Positions 11,001-24,171 of a DNA stretch of 64,000 nucleotides are shown in pieces. Under the pieces are notes generated by a model. The model did no database searches. It worked only from the letters and a program-made list of their open reading frames with translations, and was not told where the DNA came from. Both the position numbers and the translations under genes were made by a program. Source of the DNA: Epiperipatus broadwayi (Eukaryota > Onychophora > Udeonychophora > Euonychophora > Peripatidae); assembly GCA_028023455.1 (NCBI GenBank), contig JAQFVV010012973.1, positions 48,501 through 112,500 on the forward strand, written 5' to 3'. The first letter of the stretch is position 1. Each line of letters opens with the position of its first letter.

Positions 11001-14000
11001 ACTAAAAAGTTGATGTTTATATTTTCACGCCATTAGTGAATATAGAGCAAAACAGATGTTCATTTAAAAATCATAATTTTAAAAAAATAAATTCAAAATA
11101 GTTTTAAAGAGAGATTTCAGAAGATATTAGTAATAAAATTAAAAGTCATTTTATATCATATATGTTCATACAGTTTAAACAAATAAGTGCGTGCTTTTAT
11201 TCTCAATTCTCATCTGCCTATCTTCATCACGCCAATTTTGGGTAATGTTAAAAATAAATGATTATAGATGCATTAAAATGTTGAAGATATCATATTTATA
11301 ATTTGATAAATTATTGTTAATATTGAAAATCACATCATACTTTGCCAATAGGAATGGAATGAAATAAATATTTATTTTAAAGTTTTATTGAGAAATATAC
11401 ACCGTTATAATAATGTTTACAATATTGGAATATACTCCAGCTGTTTAAACATTACTACATATATATATATGTATTACTGTGCAGAAAGAATAAAATTAAC
11501 AGAGTTTTAAAAGAAAAAGTAGATGAAATATGCTAAGTGTAATGAAATTCCACTAATTTTTCAAGGAAAAATTATCTTGATTTTAAACGTAAATAAATGA
11601 TTCTTGTTATACTTCATTTGAAACGCTTACAGAATAAATCAATAAAGATTTTAATAAGTTTGTTTTGAAGTTTGTTTTGAATTATCTAGAGCAAAATAGA
11701 TAAATTTATCTTTTTAAAATCTGCTACAATTGGAAACGTGAATGTTAATTGCCTGGGTAATTATCGCTACGGAAACTCTCAAATAACTTTTGCCTTTGGA
11801 GAAGTATTGAATATTGCCAAAATACATTGGCATCAAACATGATAATAAATATATATATGCATTATTTGTAATGTTTGCTCCTCACAATATTAATTCTCAT
11901 TTTAACTTACAACAATGGAATATCTTGGAACATAGTATAATATTTAATGGATAAAAATGTGCTTTTATTTTTCTTTATCATTGCTGTGTTATTACTTACA
12001 TAATGTGTTACTTGGAAATGTTGTTTTTAAAACATATGTATTTTATTGTGGCATGAAAAATATATATATATCTTGAGTTGAAAAAAAAAAAGAAATGTGT
12101 AAAATATATATATCTATTTTATGTTATGTTTTTTTTTCTAGTTAAGAGAAAACTGGAAAAGATATATCATTTATTTAGAGAGAGTGATAAAAAAATATTT
12201 ATTTCTCTCATAGTTTAAAATTAATTTTAAGGTATATTAATAAAGAGGTAAATATACAGACATTTTATCAAATATATATATATTGGCATGACTGAATTAT
12301 TTCCTTATATAAAAGAAAATTTGATATAAACCTTTTCATTTCATAATTTTCTATAGAAAGGAACTTGTTCACTTTGAATACAAATACAGGTTTGATCTTT
12401 ATGTTTACATATGTTGTGCTATCTCTAACAAAAGGATAGTTGTCATTTTAAATGATTAATGATCATTTGACATATATATTTTGGTTTTGGCTGTTGATAC
12501 ATTAATGGTTTTACATTATAAAATGGAATATGTAGATTTTCACTGTTAGTGTTGGTATTGTTTTGTCTTGCTATGATATTGAGAATGACTAGTGACAGTG
12601 TTTAGTTAATAGGTTGTTCCAATTGAATGGCATCCAATATATTAATATTTATATGGAGCATAGGCTGATGGAGTGTCACCTATGGCTAATTTCATGAGAG
12701 AAAAGATGGATAGAGTCTGAATAGTAATTAATGCTCATTAGTATAAATAATCCTAAAAAGAAAGGATATCTATGGGTTGAATTCTAGTCTTTTCATGGTA
12801 GGGCAAAGCCCACACACATGCATATACCCATTAAGAGGTAGTAGAATCAACCAGATTATTACACAACTGTTATGTTGTTTTATAAAGTCTCCCATCTTAG
12901 TGTTAAATTCCTCATGGTAATATAGAGATAGTTTTTCCACCGTGTATGGTGAAGTATAATAAGTCCAGATCTTATGGCAAGTATAAAATAATATTAAATT
13001 TAGGAACAATCATCTAGCATAGTGTTTTCTTAATCGAAAGTGTTTATGATGTTGTGGGATCATCATCAGTTGTTGACAGACAAACCAAAATCTAATAATG
13101 ATGGTAGAAATTTTTAAATGTACAAGTAAGAGATGCACATTGGCAGCATGGATTCATTTTCATCAAATAATGTGACAATAAAATTGTAAAATCAGTTACG
13201 TATTCAAGGGTTGAGCTTGGGACATAGGTAATGCTTAATGAGATCTATGTGTATTTGACTTTTAATGTCTGGTCTTCAGTTAATGCACTAAACTTATCCA
13301 TTTCAAAGTTAAATAAGTTAGTAATTGCATAGAATATAATAACTGCCTTTATCAGATTCTGATAAAAGCAAAGATTTTAGGAAAATGCAATATTTTTAAC
13401 ATTTTGTCTGAATTCTAAATTTATACTTAGTGCATGTCCTAAAGTTCTAGGTATACTGCTGGTTATAAATTTAAGTGCTTGTCAGCTTAAATAAGTTTTA
13501 GTATCTTATTTTTAAAAATATGCCAAAGAGTAACAAATGATATTTTGAATATTATTTTCTAAGCAGGTTATATCATTTGCTGAGTATATGGTCAAGGGGA
13601 TAATAAGTATTTGTCCCATCCATAAATTATTTTAATGGATTAGTTTCATTTCATGCCATATCTGTGAATTAAAAATTTGTACATAGTGTAAATAAAGTTT
13701 GTTGTATTTAAAAATTTATGTAGTTGCATGTAATCTTATTGCTAATTACCACATATATACACTATTATTGTTATTGCTATCAACCTACCAGAAGATTATA
13801 AATTGAAATCATCATCAAAAAATATAGTACTATTAGCTATAGTATGCTATATCATAATAATTTTGATAAGCCTTGCAATTTATGAGTACATCTAATGCAT
13901 TATCTCACAATAATCAAAATGTTAATAACTTGGAGTACAGATTATAGCTTCTCATTCAAGTGTGTCATACCCTTTTTTAATTTTTGTATATTAAAATATA

Positions 14001-14600
14001 AAAAGAAAAATTTTAAAACTTTTAATTTTTAAACAATATATTAAAAGATAAACATAGTATTGATTTGATTGATTTAGTTAAATCTGCAGAGCTGTCATTC
14101 ACAAAATGAAGTATTGATTTTAATTATTAAAAAAGTCATTCCCAGTCATAAATTTTAAAGTTTATATTAGTTATAAAGTTTCTTTGGAACTGCTAAATAT
14201 AATTCTTAATTTGAGTTTAGATTGAGATCTATTAGGTGCATTAGGTTTGGGTAGTGGTAAAATCCCTCTTACTGACCCAAATATGGTTTGTATAATGATT
14301 TTGAGTGTTTGAACCCTGAGAAGAATTAGTTGTTAAGTTTTAAGATAAAATTTAAATTTGTAATGAAGTTTATATTTTGTCAATTATTATAGTTGGACTA
14401 GAAATAGATTACTTTCGCTGTTTTATGAAAGTTAGCTAAGCTTTAATATGTAAATTACTTATTTTGGCATAAAATGTATAGTTTGTTTTAACTTCATGAT
14501 AGATATTTTGGTTGTGTCAAGCTTCAAATCCCTATTTTTATTTAGCTTATCTTTTTACCATTTAATACCATATTAGTTTATAGTTTAAGATTTCAGTCTC
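8088..14600. other. Long AT-rich gene-free tract
   Basis: No gene was recognised in about 6.5 kb. Contents are poly(A)/(T) runs, short TA runs (about 11460, 12060, 12100, 12275), a G16 tract at 9000-9015 and a slightly richer patch at 12.6-13.3 kb. That patch has a 79-codon minus-strand open stretch (12770-13009) for which I see no family. No clear inverted or tandem repeats were noticed. Confidence 0.5.
9000..9015. repeat. G16 homopolymer
   Basis: Sixteen consecutive G lie in DNA that is otherwise about three quarters A+T. Similar G or C runs of 8-12 occur at about 31.14, 34.77, 35.6, 36.25 and 44.06 kb. Confidence 0.9.
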
Positions 14601-15178
14601 CATCATTAACATTTTTCTTCAATTTCATCATGATCGTTCTTTTAGTTATTCATTCTCATTTGACATTAATTCATTATCATAATTGATTAATCATACATTA
14701 ACTTTTATTCTTTTATCATCTTAACTATTCTTAAATTCTTATTCTATCATCATCTTAATCATTCAGTATTCTTATACATCTTCATTCTTTTCTCTTCATG
14801 CTTGTACTCATTTCATTCCTCTATTTAATTATTATTTCTTGCTACCATCCATTTAGTCATCTACATCATAATTTACTTATCATTTCATCTATAAGTTTAA
14901 TTTCATAATCACTCCAGACATATAATTATTAGTTATTTTATTAATTTGCTGAATATCAAAGTTAACTCATCTCATTTTGTTTGTGTGGATTCAAAGCTAG
15001 TTTGACCAGAAGTTATTATCTTTATTAGTCGCCTTGTGATCTTTTTTAGATCGACAGTTTCATGCTAGTTTTATTCAATCCAGGAATCATTTCGTTAGTT
15101 TTGCATTTTTGTTTCTTCATGCTTATATTCTTGATCATGTGAGTACATTAGGTTCCATAAGAGAATTTAATCACTAAA

Positions 15179-15430
15179 ATGTGTTGTATGATTCATTGGT
15201 GACCAGCTAGATCAGGAAGCTAGGTTACAAATGCGATTATGGTGCTTGCCAACGTGACATGACTGTTTAGTAGATGAAGGCTGGCTGTTGCCAGGTTACA
15301 GTTACAATTATGCTGACTAATGTGGATGGCATGATGATTGGCTGTAGCTAGGGTACAGTAGTGATTATGGTGCCTAAAACATGTGATATGATTCATTTAT
15401 ATTACAGCAGTCTGGGAGAAGGTTACAATA
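15179..15430. repeat. Diverged ~70-bp tandem repeat, about 3.5 units
   Basis: Units at about 15179-15253, 15254-15321, 15322-15383 and 15384-15430 share the order GTGATATGATTCAT-like start, an AGCTAGG/GCCAGG core, GGTTACA, then GATTATGGTGC and a CATGTG-like junction. For example GGTTACAAATGCGATTATGG in unit 1 corresponds to GGTACAGTAGTGATTATGG in unit 3. The units are well diverged, so the array is old. The sequence is richer in G than its surroundings. No coding function is seen. Confidence 0.55.
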
Positions 15431-16329
15431 TTTAATATGAAAAATCCTTTGAAAGAAGGAATATTTTTTCTCTGTTTAAAAAATTATTGATTTATCTTAA
15501 ATCTTCTATAGTATTGGATATTTAATTTTCATTCCAAGAGAGTTATTGATAAATATATAAAAGATTTAATTTTAGATGTGGAATTTATAAAGTTACTTAT
15601 AGATTTTCTCATGTATAGTCCTTATCACTAATAAAGTTGGTGAATTTACTAGACATAACAGTAATGGCTAATGTTTATTTCTTCTTTGAATTATTTATTT
15701 TTAGTTGTAATTTTTGAAACCACATTATATTTTTACAATATTCTCATTTTTTTATCATTTATTGTAAATGAAGATTTTTGTTTCTGGAAATTGGTATTAC
15801 TAGTTCTCAGTAACAAAATTAAATATAGAAGAAATGTTTTATTACTCACAGAGCCAAATTGCACAAATAGAAAATTGTCCATATGAATTATGGTTTCTTG
15901 TAATAAAATTGATATGAAAACTTTTCTGGTTGATTTCAAATGAAACAAAATTTGTTAAAATAATATAGTGTTTTTGTTTAACCTAGTCATTTTTTATGAC
16001 AAAAAGGTTAGATGCAATTTTTCTAAGCATGTACAATATATACTATAATAAACATCAATTAATATAAAATAATTAATTCAACTAAATCTGATGACAAAAA
16101 AATGGACAATTATATAGTATATAGTATAAATTTATACATATTTTTCTTTTCCTTGTACATATTGTATTATTATTATGATAGGTTTTAGTTATATAAAAGA
16201 AATAGATGTCACTATGTCTACAATGTAGATTGAAATTGTAAAATGGTTCCAACATATTGAAAAGGGAAAACGTTAATATTTGCCAAAAAAGCTTTTATAT
16301 ATTATTTTTGTTATATATATATATTGTAC

Positions 16330-16740
16330 TGGGTCCAACCAGTACAGGATCCAGAATACTCTATTTACTTGGTTTGATTGGGTTTAAACCATATTTATCA
16401 TAAATTTATAATTTTATATTATAAATATTACATGAATGAATCTGCTCTTTGAGCAGAGGGGAGAATACCATTGATGGCAGGGCCATCAACAATACCCACA
16501 GTCAGACCAAGCTATGCAATGCATAACACAATCATATTTCCAGACTATGGCACACCTTGACAGCTAGATTCAAACCCCTACCATCCAAGCACTTTATTTG
16601 TTTTGGAATAAACCCTGGGCGCCAGTTAGCTTCAAGACTAACATGTTTGGATAGTAGGCCCATAATCCAGTGCTCGAAATATCTCATGACTAGCTCAGCA
16701 AAGTAATACAAGGACAAAATTGTTGCTTGAATTAGTGGTA
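16330..16740 (-). repeat. Possible SINE-like interspersed repeat
   Basis: A moderately GC-richer block in AT-rich surroundings. On the minus strand it reads GAGCTAGTCATGAG, then GAGCACTGGATTATGGG, and further on GGTAGGGGTTTGAATCTAG, which resembles a tRNA B-box with T-arm. A small palindrome around TTGATGGC/GCCATCAA lies near 16470-16490. The block at 42.0-42.25 kb has a similar GAGCTAGT then GCACTG then GGGTTTGAAT order. The spacing differs, so kinship is a guess. It could instead be an old DNA transposon piece. Confidence 0.3.
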
Positions 16741-16749
16741 AAAAGAATT

Positions 16750-19700
16750 GACTGACAAAATTAAGCCTAAGATAAATTTATTTTCTAAACATTTATTATT
16801 CTAATTTTAAATTATTTATGAGAACTTATTAACTTAGGCAATGATAATTACATATACTGACTATGCTCACACTCTGAATTCATATAATAAACTATAAGAT
16901 AACAAGCATTAAATAATATGTGGCATTTAAATACACAGGAAATCAATATAATATAACAAAAAGTATTCTCATACATGATATTTCAAAATGCACACATCAA
17001 TAGTTCATTTTTGCATGCTATAGAGTTCAGTATTACTTGCCTCTGGGAGGCTTCAAACTATTGCAATGGCTATTTTATTTATAAATGGGAATAATAAAAA
17101 TGTTATTTATTACCTAGGATTTGAACGTGGACTTCTTGCTGGTTGTTACTTTACATGAAAATATTTCTAGCCAGCTGGATTCGAAGTTTTATGCTTAGTA
17201 TTCCTTGGCATTATTCTTAGATATAGTTAAATATTCTTGGCAATTTTTCAAGTTGTTAGGAAGGCATCACTTTACCGGGTAAATTGCTGATCTTATTAAA
17301 CTAAGGGCTGAAGCAAGGTCGTATGTTCCTAAAAGCTGCTCAGCACTGCATGGTCTCTGGTTCTGGTTACATAATAGATTGACTGATTGTAATCTGAACT
17401 GAACATGTTATCTAAACTGCTTAATTAACTGAACTGGGCTGCTTGTCTGATGAAAAAACTGGACTATTTATTAAGATGACCTGTTGTCATTTTGATGTCT
17501 ACCAGCGATATCTGTTGTCAAAATTCCTTTCTTGTTTTTAATTGCATTCCTCTGATAAGCTTTTAATTACGTGTTTTCATTTAGTAGCCATCACAAACTT
17601 GTTGTTCTTTGTGGATTTTTAATTAGTAGCCATTGCACATTTTGTTTTTACATTTTAACTCCTATATCATTTTTTAATATTTAACATGCATCTATTTATT
17701 TTATCAACATGCACACATTTTTTTATACTTAAAATTAATTCGTCATTTACGCACATATATATTTCTTTCAAATAAACTCATTATTTAGTTTTAAGATTAC
17801 CCCTTTTTAAACTTAAAAGAGATTTTTTTACTTATTTAAAAATCAACTACTTTTAATTTTCCCCATAAAACTATGAATTAATTGTTTCTATTACTTTTTT
17901 CTTTTAAACACACACACAAAAAAAAACTCTTTAAACTTATGTATATTTTTATTGCTTATTTTGGGCCATTATTTTAGTAAGTTATATTTAGCACCAATTA
18001 TCCATTTATAATTTTTACACATCTGGCAATTATTATATTTATTTAAGAGCTAAATTAGTCTCTTATTTTAAAGATTACTCTTATCTTGCCAATGTATTTT
18101 AAAGAGATTTAACTCTGCCTCTTTCTTATATTATTATGATATCTGTTCCAATAAATTATATTGCTTTTTATTTTATGTAAGCATATAATGCTTTATTTAA
18201 GGCAAATCCTATTTTTTATTATTGTTCTCTGATGGTTTATTCTCATCTTTTATTTAACTAGAGATTAAATCCTAGTTCATTTATTGCCTTAAGATGTAAG
18301 TGCATTTCCTATTGTGTTCATGCCATCATTTTACTTTGCCTTTATCTTGTCATCCAAAAATGTGGTTCTTATTTTTAGTGTATTATCATATAAAGCCATG
18401 TGTAGTGTACTGTCATGACTTTATTCTAGCAATTGATATGTTTTTCATAGATATTGAGGAATACCACCCTTTCCTCTTGTTGCACACAGGTTGTTTTGTT
18501 TGATGTGTAGGGCCTGTAGCTGTGCTTTGCCAGCACCCCAAGATTGTAAATCTGATAAATGCTTAATTTAAAAATTTTTAAATTGTATATGGCTTGAATG
18601 AATAATATACATCTTCTTCAGCCATTTCATTACTGGATTGATAAGTTTGTGATTTTTAAAAGATATTAAATACATTTACAAGGGACACTATAATAGTGAG
18701 ACTGTTCTGTATAAGTGTGAGAACTTTAAAAATATTAGAATTATAAAAAATGTTTAACCATCCATTTTATTTCTTCATTTATTTTATTATTTATGATAAA
18801 ATTGTAAATTAAAATTTTCTGATATCCTAAAGTTTTCCTTAATGTATCTGAAAAAGACTTGATTTGTGATATAAGACAGCGGAATTGTTATTTGTTATAT
18901 GTTTTAATAGATATAAAAAGTTATTTTGTTGTTCATTCATTTTTTTTTTTTTTTTGGTTTTTCATCATCATCCACACATCTTAAAAAATCTGAGTATTAT
19001 AAAACTTATTAAATAAGTTGTCTTTACTTTTATGCAGTGAGAATACATGAATATTAAAGAATTTGATGTAAAAATCACTTTATTGAAATTGCATTTAAGA
19101 TGTTAAGAGAGCATTTACAAAAATGATGATTTAACTTAATAGAATAATTATAATTATTTATTCATGATTCATGATCACTTTAGTCAATTTTATTTAGTGG
19201 TGAAAGATCACTGCTCTTGTTTTTGAAATTAGTTTCTTCTATTTATGAGATTACTTTATTGATCCATCATAAATTCAAATGATGGAATTGCTTGTTCAAA
19301 TCTTAAAAAATAAAGAGGATTTATTAGGGTAATATTTGAGTGGTCATAAATCTCTTATTCACTCATTATATCTGAATGCTTTCCTAGTAGATTATTTTAT
19401 TCAAAATTAACAGTTTTTTATATTTATTTTAAATTTAAAAATGTGTATTTTACGGTTTAGGGAGACATTATCTTATGGTTAAGAGTATGCCTCACTGCTT
19501 CATTACCAAGATCTTATTCTTTGTATAATAATCCTCAAGAATTAAAAAGAATAGGATTTAGAATTATTAAATTTTAATAATACTAATACTGAGATACCTA
19601 TTTATTTTACATACAAGATTATTGAAGAAATTATTTTACTTAAGACTAAGTTACTTTAAAGAAGAAATTAAGGTGGCAAGGGCATAAAGTATTTGCTTCT

Positions 19701-21140
19701 ATTTTATAAAATAATTCAATAGTAAATGTGATCATGACTACAAGTTACTTATTGTAATTGTAAGATGTGTTGTGAAGAGAAAATTTTTAAATAACCTAAT
19801 CTTTGATGACATATATTAAGAGTCATTATATTTTATGAGAGATTATGAGAAATCTCCTTTTGATTGATTAATATTGCCTTTATATTAATAATGTTTATTA
19901 TTATTTATACCTGCTCTTAGTTCTGTGACATATGGCATTTGATACCCTCTGAGTTTAGCCTATAATATTATCATTTAGCCAGTAGTAGTAGTATTTTGGA
20001 AGATTTCATGAAATTGTTAGTGACTTGCACAATATGTTTGCTTTTGGTCAGTTTGAGGGTTCCAGTTGGTTGCCCTGGTTAAACATTATAGTTATCTATC
20101 ATATACTTAATCTTCTTTTAGGTTATAATATATATATATATTTTCATGTATCATTATGTTTTACATAGTTCTTAATTAATAAATATAGTTATTCTATCTC
20201 AAGAAAAATAAAAAAGTAAAAAAAAGAAACATGAGATTTGCAATGACTATATAAATAAATATGCAAAATATTAATATGTCCATATATATGCTGATTTTGA
20301 ATTCTGTTTATATAATTTTGTTATTGCCTTTTAGCTTTTATATCAACAAAGTTTTCTTTCTGAAAGACTTTAACAACATGTTCTTCATTGCATTTCAGAG
20401 TCTGTATTCTTATTATCATTTTAAACCATTATTGATTCACTGCAGGGGGATTTTTCCAAGTTTAATTCAGAGTCTCTGATCCATAGCTTTTCTTCTCCAC
20501 ATTACAACAGTAAACTTTTTTATTTTATCCATATTCTTAATGAAATTAATTAAAATTACATCTCTTTAAAATGTCTTTTACTGTTGCATTTTATTGGAAT
20601 GTATATGAAATATATTTTTATTATAAAAATTCATAAAGCAAAATATTTTATAGTTTGTTATAATTCATTCAGTTCATAATTTCCAATTTAATTGAGATGT
20701 GACATAATAATTTATCTCTTCATAATAAATTTAAAGTGTAATTATTCTATAAATTTTAAATGCTACGGTCTTTTGTAATTTTAATTGACAAATAATTTTT
20801 ACTACTAAAAAAAAGTAATGCGCATTTTACTGACTTAAAGGGGCCTTATATTTAAAGATGCAACTTTAAATTTAAAATACTATGAAGTAACAAACAATAT
20901 CATACTGATTATTACCTCATCAAAAATGGAAATTAATGAAGTCAAGTATGCTGTTTTTTATACAAATTATAATAAAAAAAACCCATATATATAAGGTGCC
21001 CTTTTCATATGTTAAGCATCTATTTTAACTTTAACTAATTATTGCAAATAGAACACCATCTAGTGTTCTATAATGAATGTAAAATAATAATAAATAAAAT
21101 ATATCAGTAAAATAGAATATTTTTAATATAGAGATTCAAT
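16750..21140. other. AT-rich gene-free tract
   Basis: No gene was recognised. At about 17.1-17.2 kb the minus strand has ACGTTCAAATCC and CTTCGAATCC, each like a tRNA B-box, so decayed SINE pieces are possible. The rest is AT-rich with poly(T) near 18.94 kb. Open stretches at 18.3 and 20.3 kb are low-complexity and match nothing. Confidence 0.45.
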
Positions 21141-21209
21141 ATGACTTCAAAGAATTGTCTATATATCATAACAATATACAGCATAAATAATATATACAAT
21201 ATAAAACTT

Positions 21210-21457
21210 TATGTACGGAAAACCCCCCCCACCCCCCCCTCAAAATTAAAAAATCACCCCCACCCCTCCACTAATGCATGCCGGGGGGGTTTCCTTTTTT
21301 TTTTTAAAAAAAACTACCCTCCATCATTATTCATTTTATTTTTTTTTTTTTGGATTGGTTTGGGTTTTAATTCAATATATTTTGTGTTGGTTAAAGGGGG
21401 TTTTTTTGAAAAAAAAAAAAAAAAAAAAAAATTTATAATAATATATTATAAATTTTG

Positions 21458-21533
<76 letters not shown>
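21210..21533. repeat. Homopolymer-dominated block ending in A71
   Basis: The segment is built from runs of C, G, T and A of 5-23 bases, then an A71 run at 21463-21533, after A23 at 21409-21431. Almost every base is part of a run. This looks like low-quality or homopolymer-collapsed assembly sequence, or a decayed poly(A) retroposition tail. Any reading frame here is spurious. Confidence 0.7.
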
Positions 21534-21537
<4 letters not shown>

Positions 21538-21539
21538 TA

Positions 21540-23035
21540 ATAACTTATATCATTTTCTGTTCATTTTTAATTGAACAGTTGTTAACTAAATTTATTGAAG
21601 TTTTATAAATATTCATACAATTATTTAAGTGATGCTTAATATAAAATGTTTTATATATTTGTCTTCTTTTTGGATCTTTAATGTAATTACAAGATTTAAT
21701 ATTTTTGTAGCATTTATTTTATGTCCATATGTTTAGTAGTGAATGTAAAGAACAGGTTTATCATCTTTTTTTGTTAGTTGCATTGTTATTTTTTTTTTTT
21801 TTGGAATTTATTTTTAATTGTTTCTCTGTGTAACCATAGTAAATCATATTATAGTGGTCACAATTAATTTTATATACAATTCCTTTTTATATTTTATATC
21901 ATGTATTATCTAGACTTCTACTAATTGGTCATTCAATGTATATATGCTTACAATATATTTTTTGTTTTTTTTATTAATTTATTATAAATTTTGGGATAAT
22001 ATAAAAGTTAGATCCATTCATATTCAAACCATTGTTGCTATCATCATCATAATCATTTTCCATAGAAATGTTATTATTTAATATAGATTTTTTTAGAATT
22101 AAAAAGTATATTTTTAATAGTTTTAGAGTTATATATAATTTAATAAATTAATTTTTTTGTAAAACTGCTACATTTTTATCTTCATTATGTTTATCATTTT
22201 TATTATTTGTTATAATTATTACTTGATTATATACAATTTATTTATTTATTTTTTAAAAATAATGTTTCTGTCACTTAGATGACTTTTTTTAAAAGTGTTG
22301 CCATATTTATTCTTTTTTACTTGTCTCTTTATACTTGTTTATCTCCATTATATATATAAATTATGTAAATATATTTTATTTTCTGCCCAAAGCAGGTAGA
22401 AAAACTGAAAAATACAGTACTAAAAGCAGGTATTGCTGTGCTAAAATGAAGTGCATTTACAGAATGGCAAGCAATAACAAACAAAATACCTGCTAATAAT
22501 GGCATTTGTGATATTTATTGAACATAGTAACCTACACACTTGCAAGCAGCTTCCATGTTTACCATATGTTAAACAATGATTGGATATTTAAAAAAATGTT
22601 GTCATCTTATTGGGCAAAGTGATTATAATATCTGTGAAGTGATGGATCCTATCCAAATTTTAATTTATTCAATAAAAAAAAACTAAAAATATTTAATTTT
22701 TAGTATGCTATATGAATAATTATATTCCAGAAATTTTCTTTAAGTTAATTTTTATGATATAATTTAAGAATTATATAATTTTGTTAGCAATATTTTTGTT
22801 ATTGTTTTGAATACTCTGTTATTGTTTCTGAATACTGCAAAATACTTTATAAATATTAATAATCTTATGACAAAGCAGATTTTTAAAAAATAAAATTGCT
22901 CAAGGTAATGCATCTTTACTCATAATAAGATGTCATTTCAAGAAATTGATCAATATTATTAATCAGGCTGTGTGGTCATTTTACACATTATTCATAATTG
23001 CCAGGCATTTTTAGAATAATCTATTATTTAATAGT
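21540..23035. other. AT-rich gene-free tract
   Basis: No gene was recognised. A patch at 22.38-22.65 kb is less AT-biased and includes AAAGCAGGTA and AAAGCAGGTAT as a near direct repeat. Nothing more can be said. Confidence 0.45.
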
Positions 23036-23578
23036 CCTATAACATATACATCATCATTTTCAACCATTATCAATCCACTACATGATAAATATCTTTCCAT
23101 GTTCAATCTATCTTCTCTGATCTCTAGCTTCTCTTTTCTACATCATACCAGCACACTTTCTTATTTCATCCATCTCACATTTAGTCACTTTCTAGGTCTT
23201 TTACAATATCCAGTTTAAAATTCCAACAGTCCATGTATTATCATTTTTTCTAGTATTATGTCCAGCCCAACTCCACTTAAATCTCTTAATTATTTTAATG
23301 ATGTCAGGCACATCTGTTTGTCTATGTAATTTACTTTTGATCTCTTCTTGTTAGTCCTAACAAGATTATCTTGATTTTTCTTTGAGTGGCCCAAATCCAC
23401 TGTATTGCTCTTTTGCTAAGTGTCCAAGTCTCAGATCTGTAACTAAAACTAATAACACAATTATTAAAAAACCTTCATTTTTAAGCACTTAGGCATATTT
23501 CATTTTAATATTATTATTTTTACCAAAAATACTCTATGATTAATTACATCCATTATGTTTCCATCTGCAGTAATTATC

Positions 23579-23797
23579 TTACCAAGAATATTTGTAATTG
23601 TTAACTTCTAACTCATCATTACCAATCATTATTTTCTTCTTTTGAAAAATTCCATCATACATTACTTTAGTCTTTTTAACATTTATCTTTAATACTATTT
23701 TTTTACTTTCATCTGATAACTCTTGCAACATTTCATGAAGTTCTAAAGCATTATTTTCAAAAACAACTATATCATTGTCAAAATCTAGAAAGCTCAA
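23579..23797 (-). pseudogene. RTE reverse transcriptase, catalytic and thumb fragment
   Basis: About 72 codons begin LDFDNDIVVFENNALELHEM, equivalent to L-D-F-A-D-D-V-V-V-F in the 50.9 kb copy, so the F-A-D-D box has decayed to F-D-N-D. LKINVKKTKVM, the K-T-K-V-M thumb motif, follows. Loss of one catalytic aspartate would inactivate it even without the stops. Confidence 0.75.
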
Positions 23798-23946
23798 ATA
23801 ATCTCCATTTATTTTTATTCCCTTAGCTTCCCATTTTAATCCTCAAAATACTTTTTGCAAAATAGCTGTAAAAAGTTTTGGAGATATGGAATCATCCTGC
23901 CATATATCCTTCTCAATATTAATCTTTTTGGGTATCATTATGTAAT

Positions 23947-24171
23947 CTAATTGTTTGTTGTTGTGTATCCTGGATCTACATCTTGATGATTCAATGCTTT
24001 AATCACTGAATAAATGTTTATAGAATCAAATGTCTTTTCATAATCTACAAAAGCAAAGCATAATGGCAACTCATATTTATTGATCATTTCTATAACTTCT
24101 TTCAACACTTGGATATGATCCACTATATTAAAACCACTTTTAAATCTAGCTTTTGGTTGGTTAAAATCCAA
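23947..24171 (-). pseudogene. RTE reverse transcriptase, motif 1-3 fragment
   Basis: About 74 codons read FNQPKARFKSGFNIVDHIQVLKEVI, the Q-x-G-F-R-x-G-x-S-T-x-D-H-I block of RTE RTs, followed by FAFVDYEKTFDSIN with the first catalytic aspartate in F-V-D-Y-E-K-x-F-D-S. The glutamine and glycine of the first block have changed. The 50.5-50.6 kb copy reads the same blocks. Confidence 0.75.

Noticed and set aside
12770-13009. 79-codon minus-strand frame with several Cys and His
   Set aside because: I tried reading it and its other frames as transposase, GIY-YIG or LINE sequence and found no ordered motif match. Left as unassigned.
21141-21458. 105-codon open frame with Pro and Lys runs
   Set aside because: It is made of homopolymers in a suspicious block and cannot be a credible protein.
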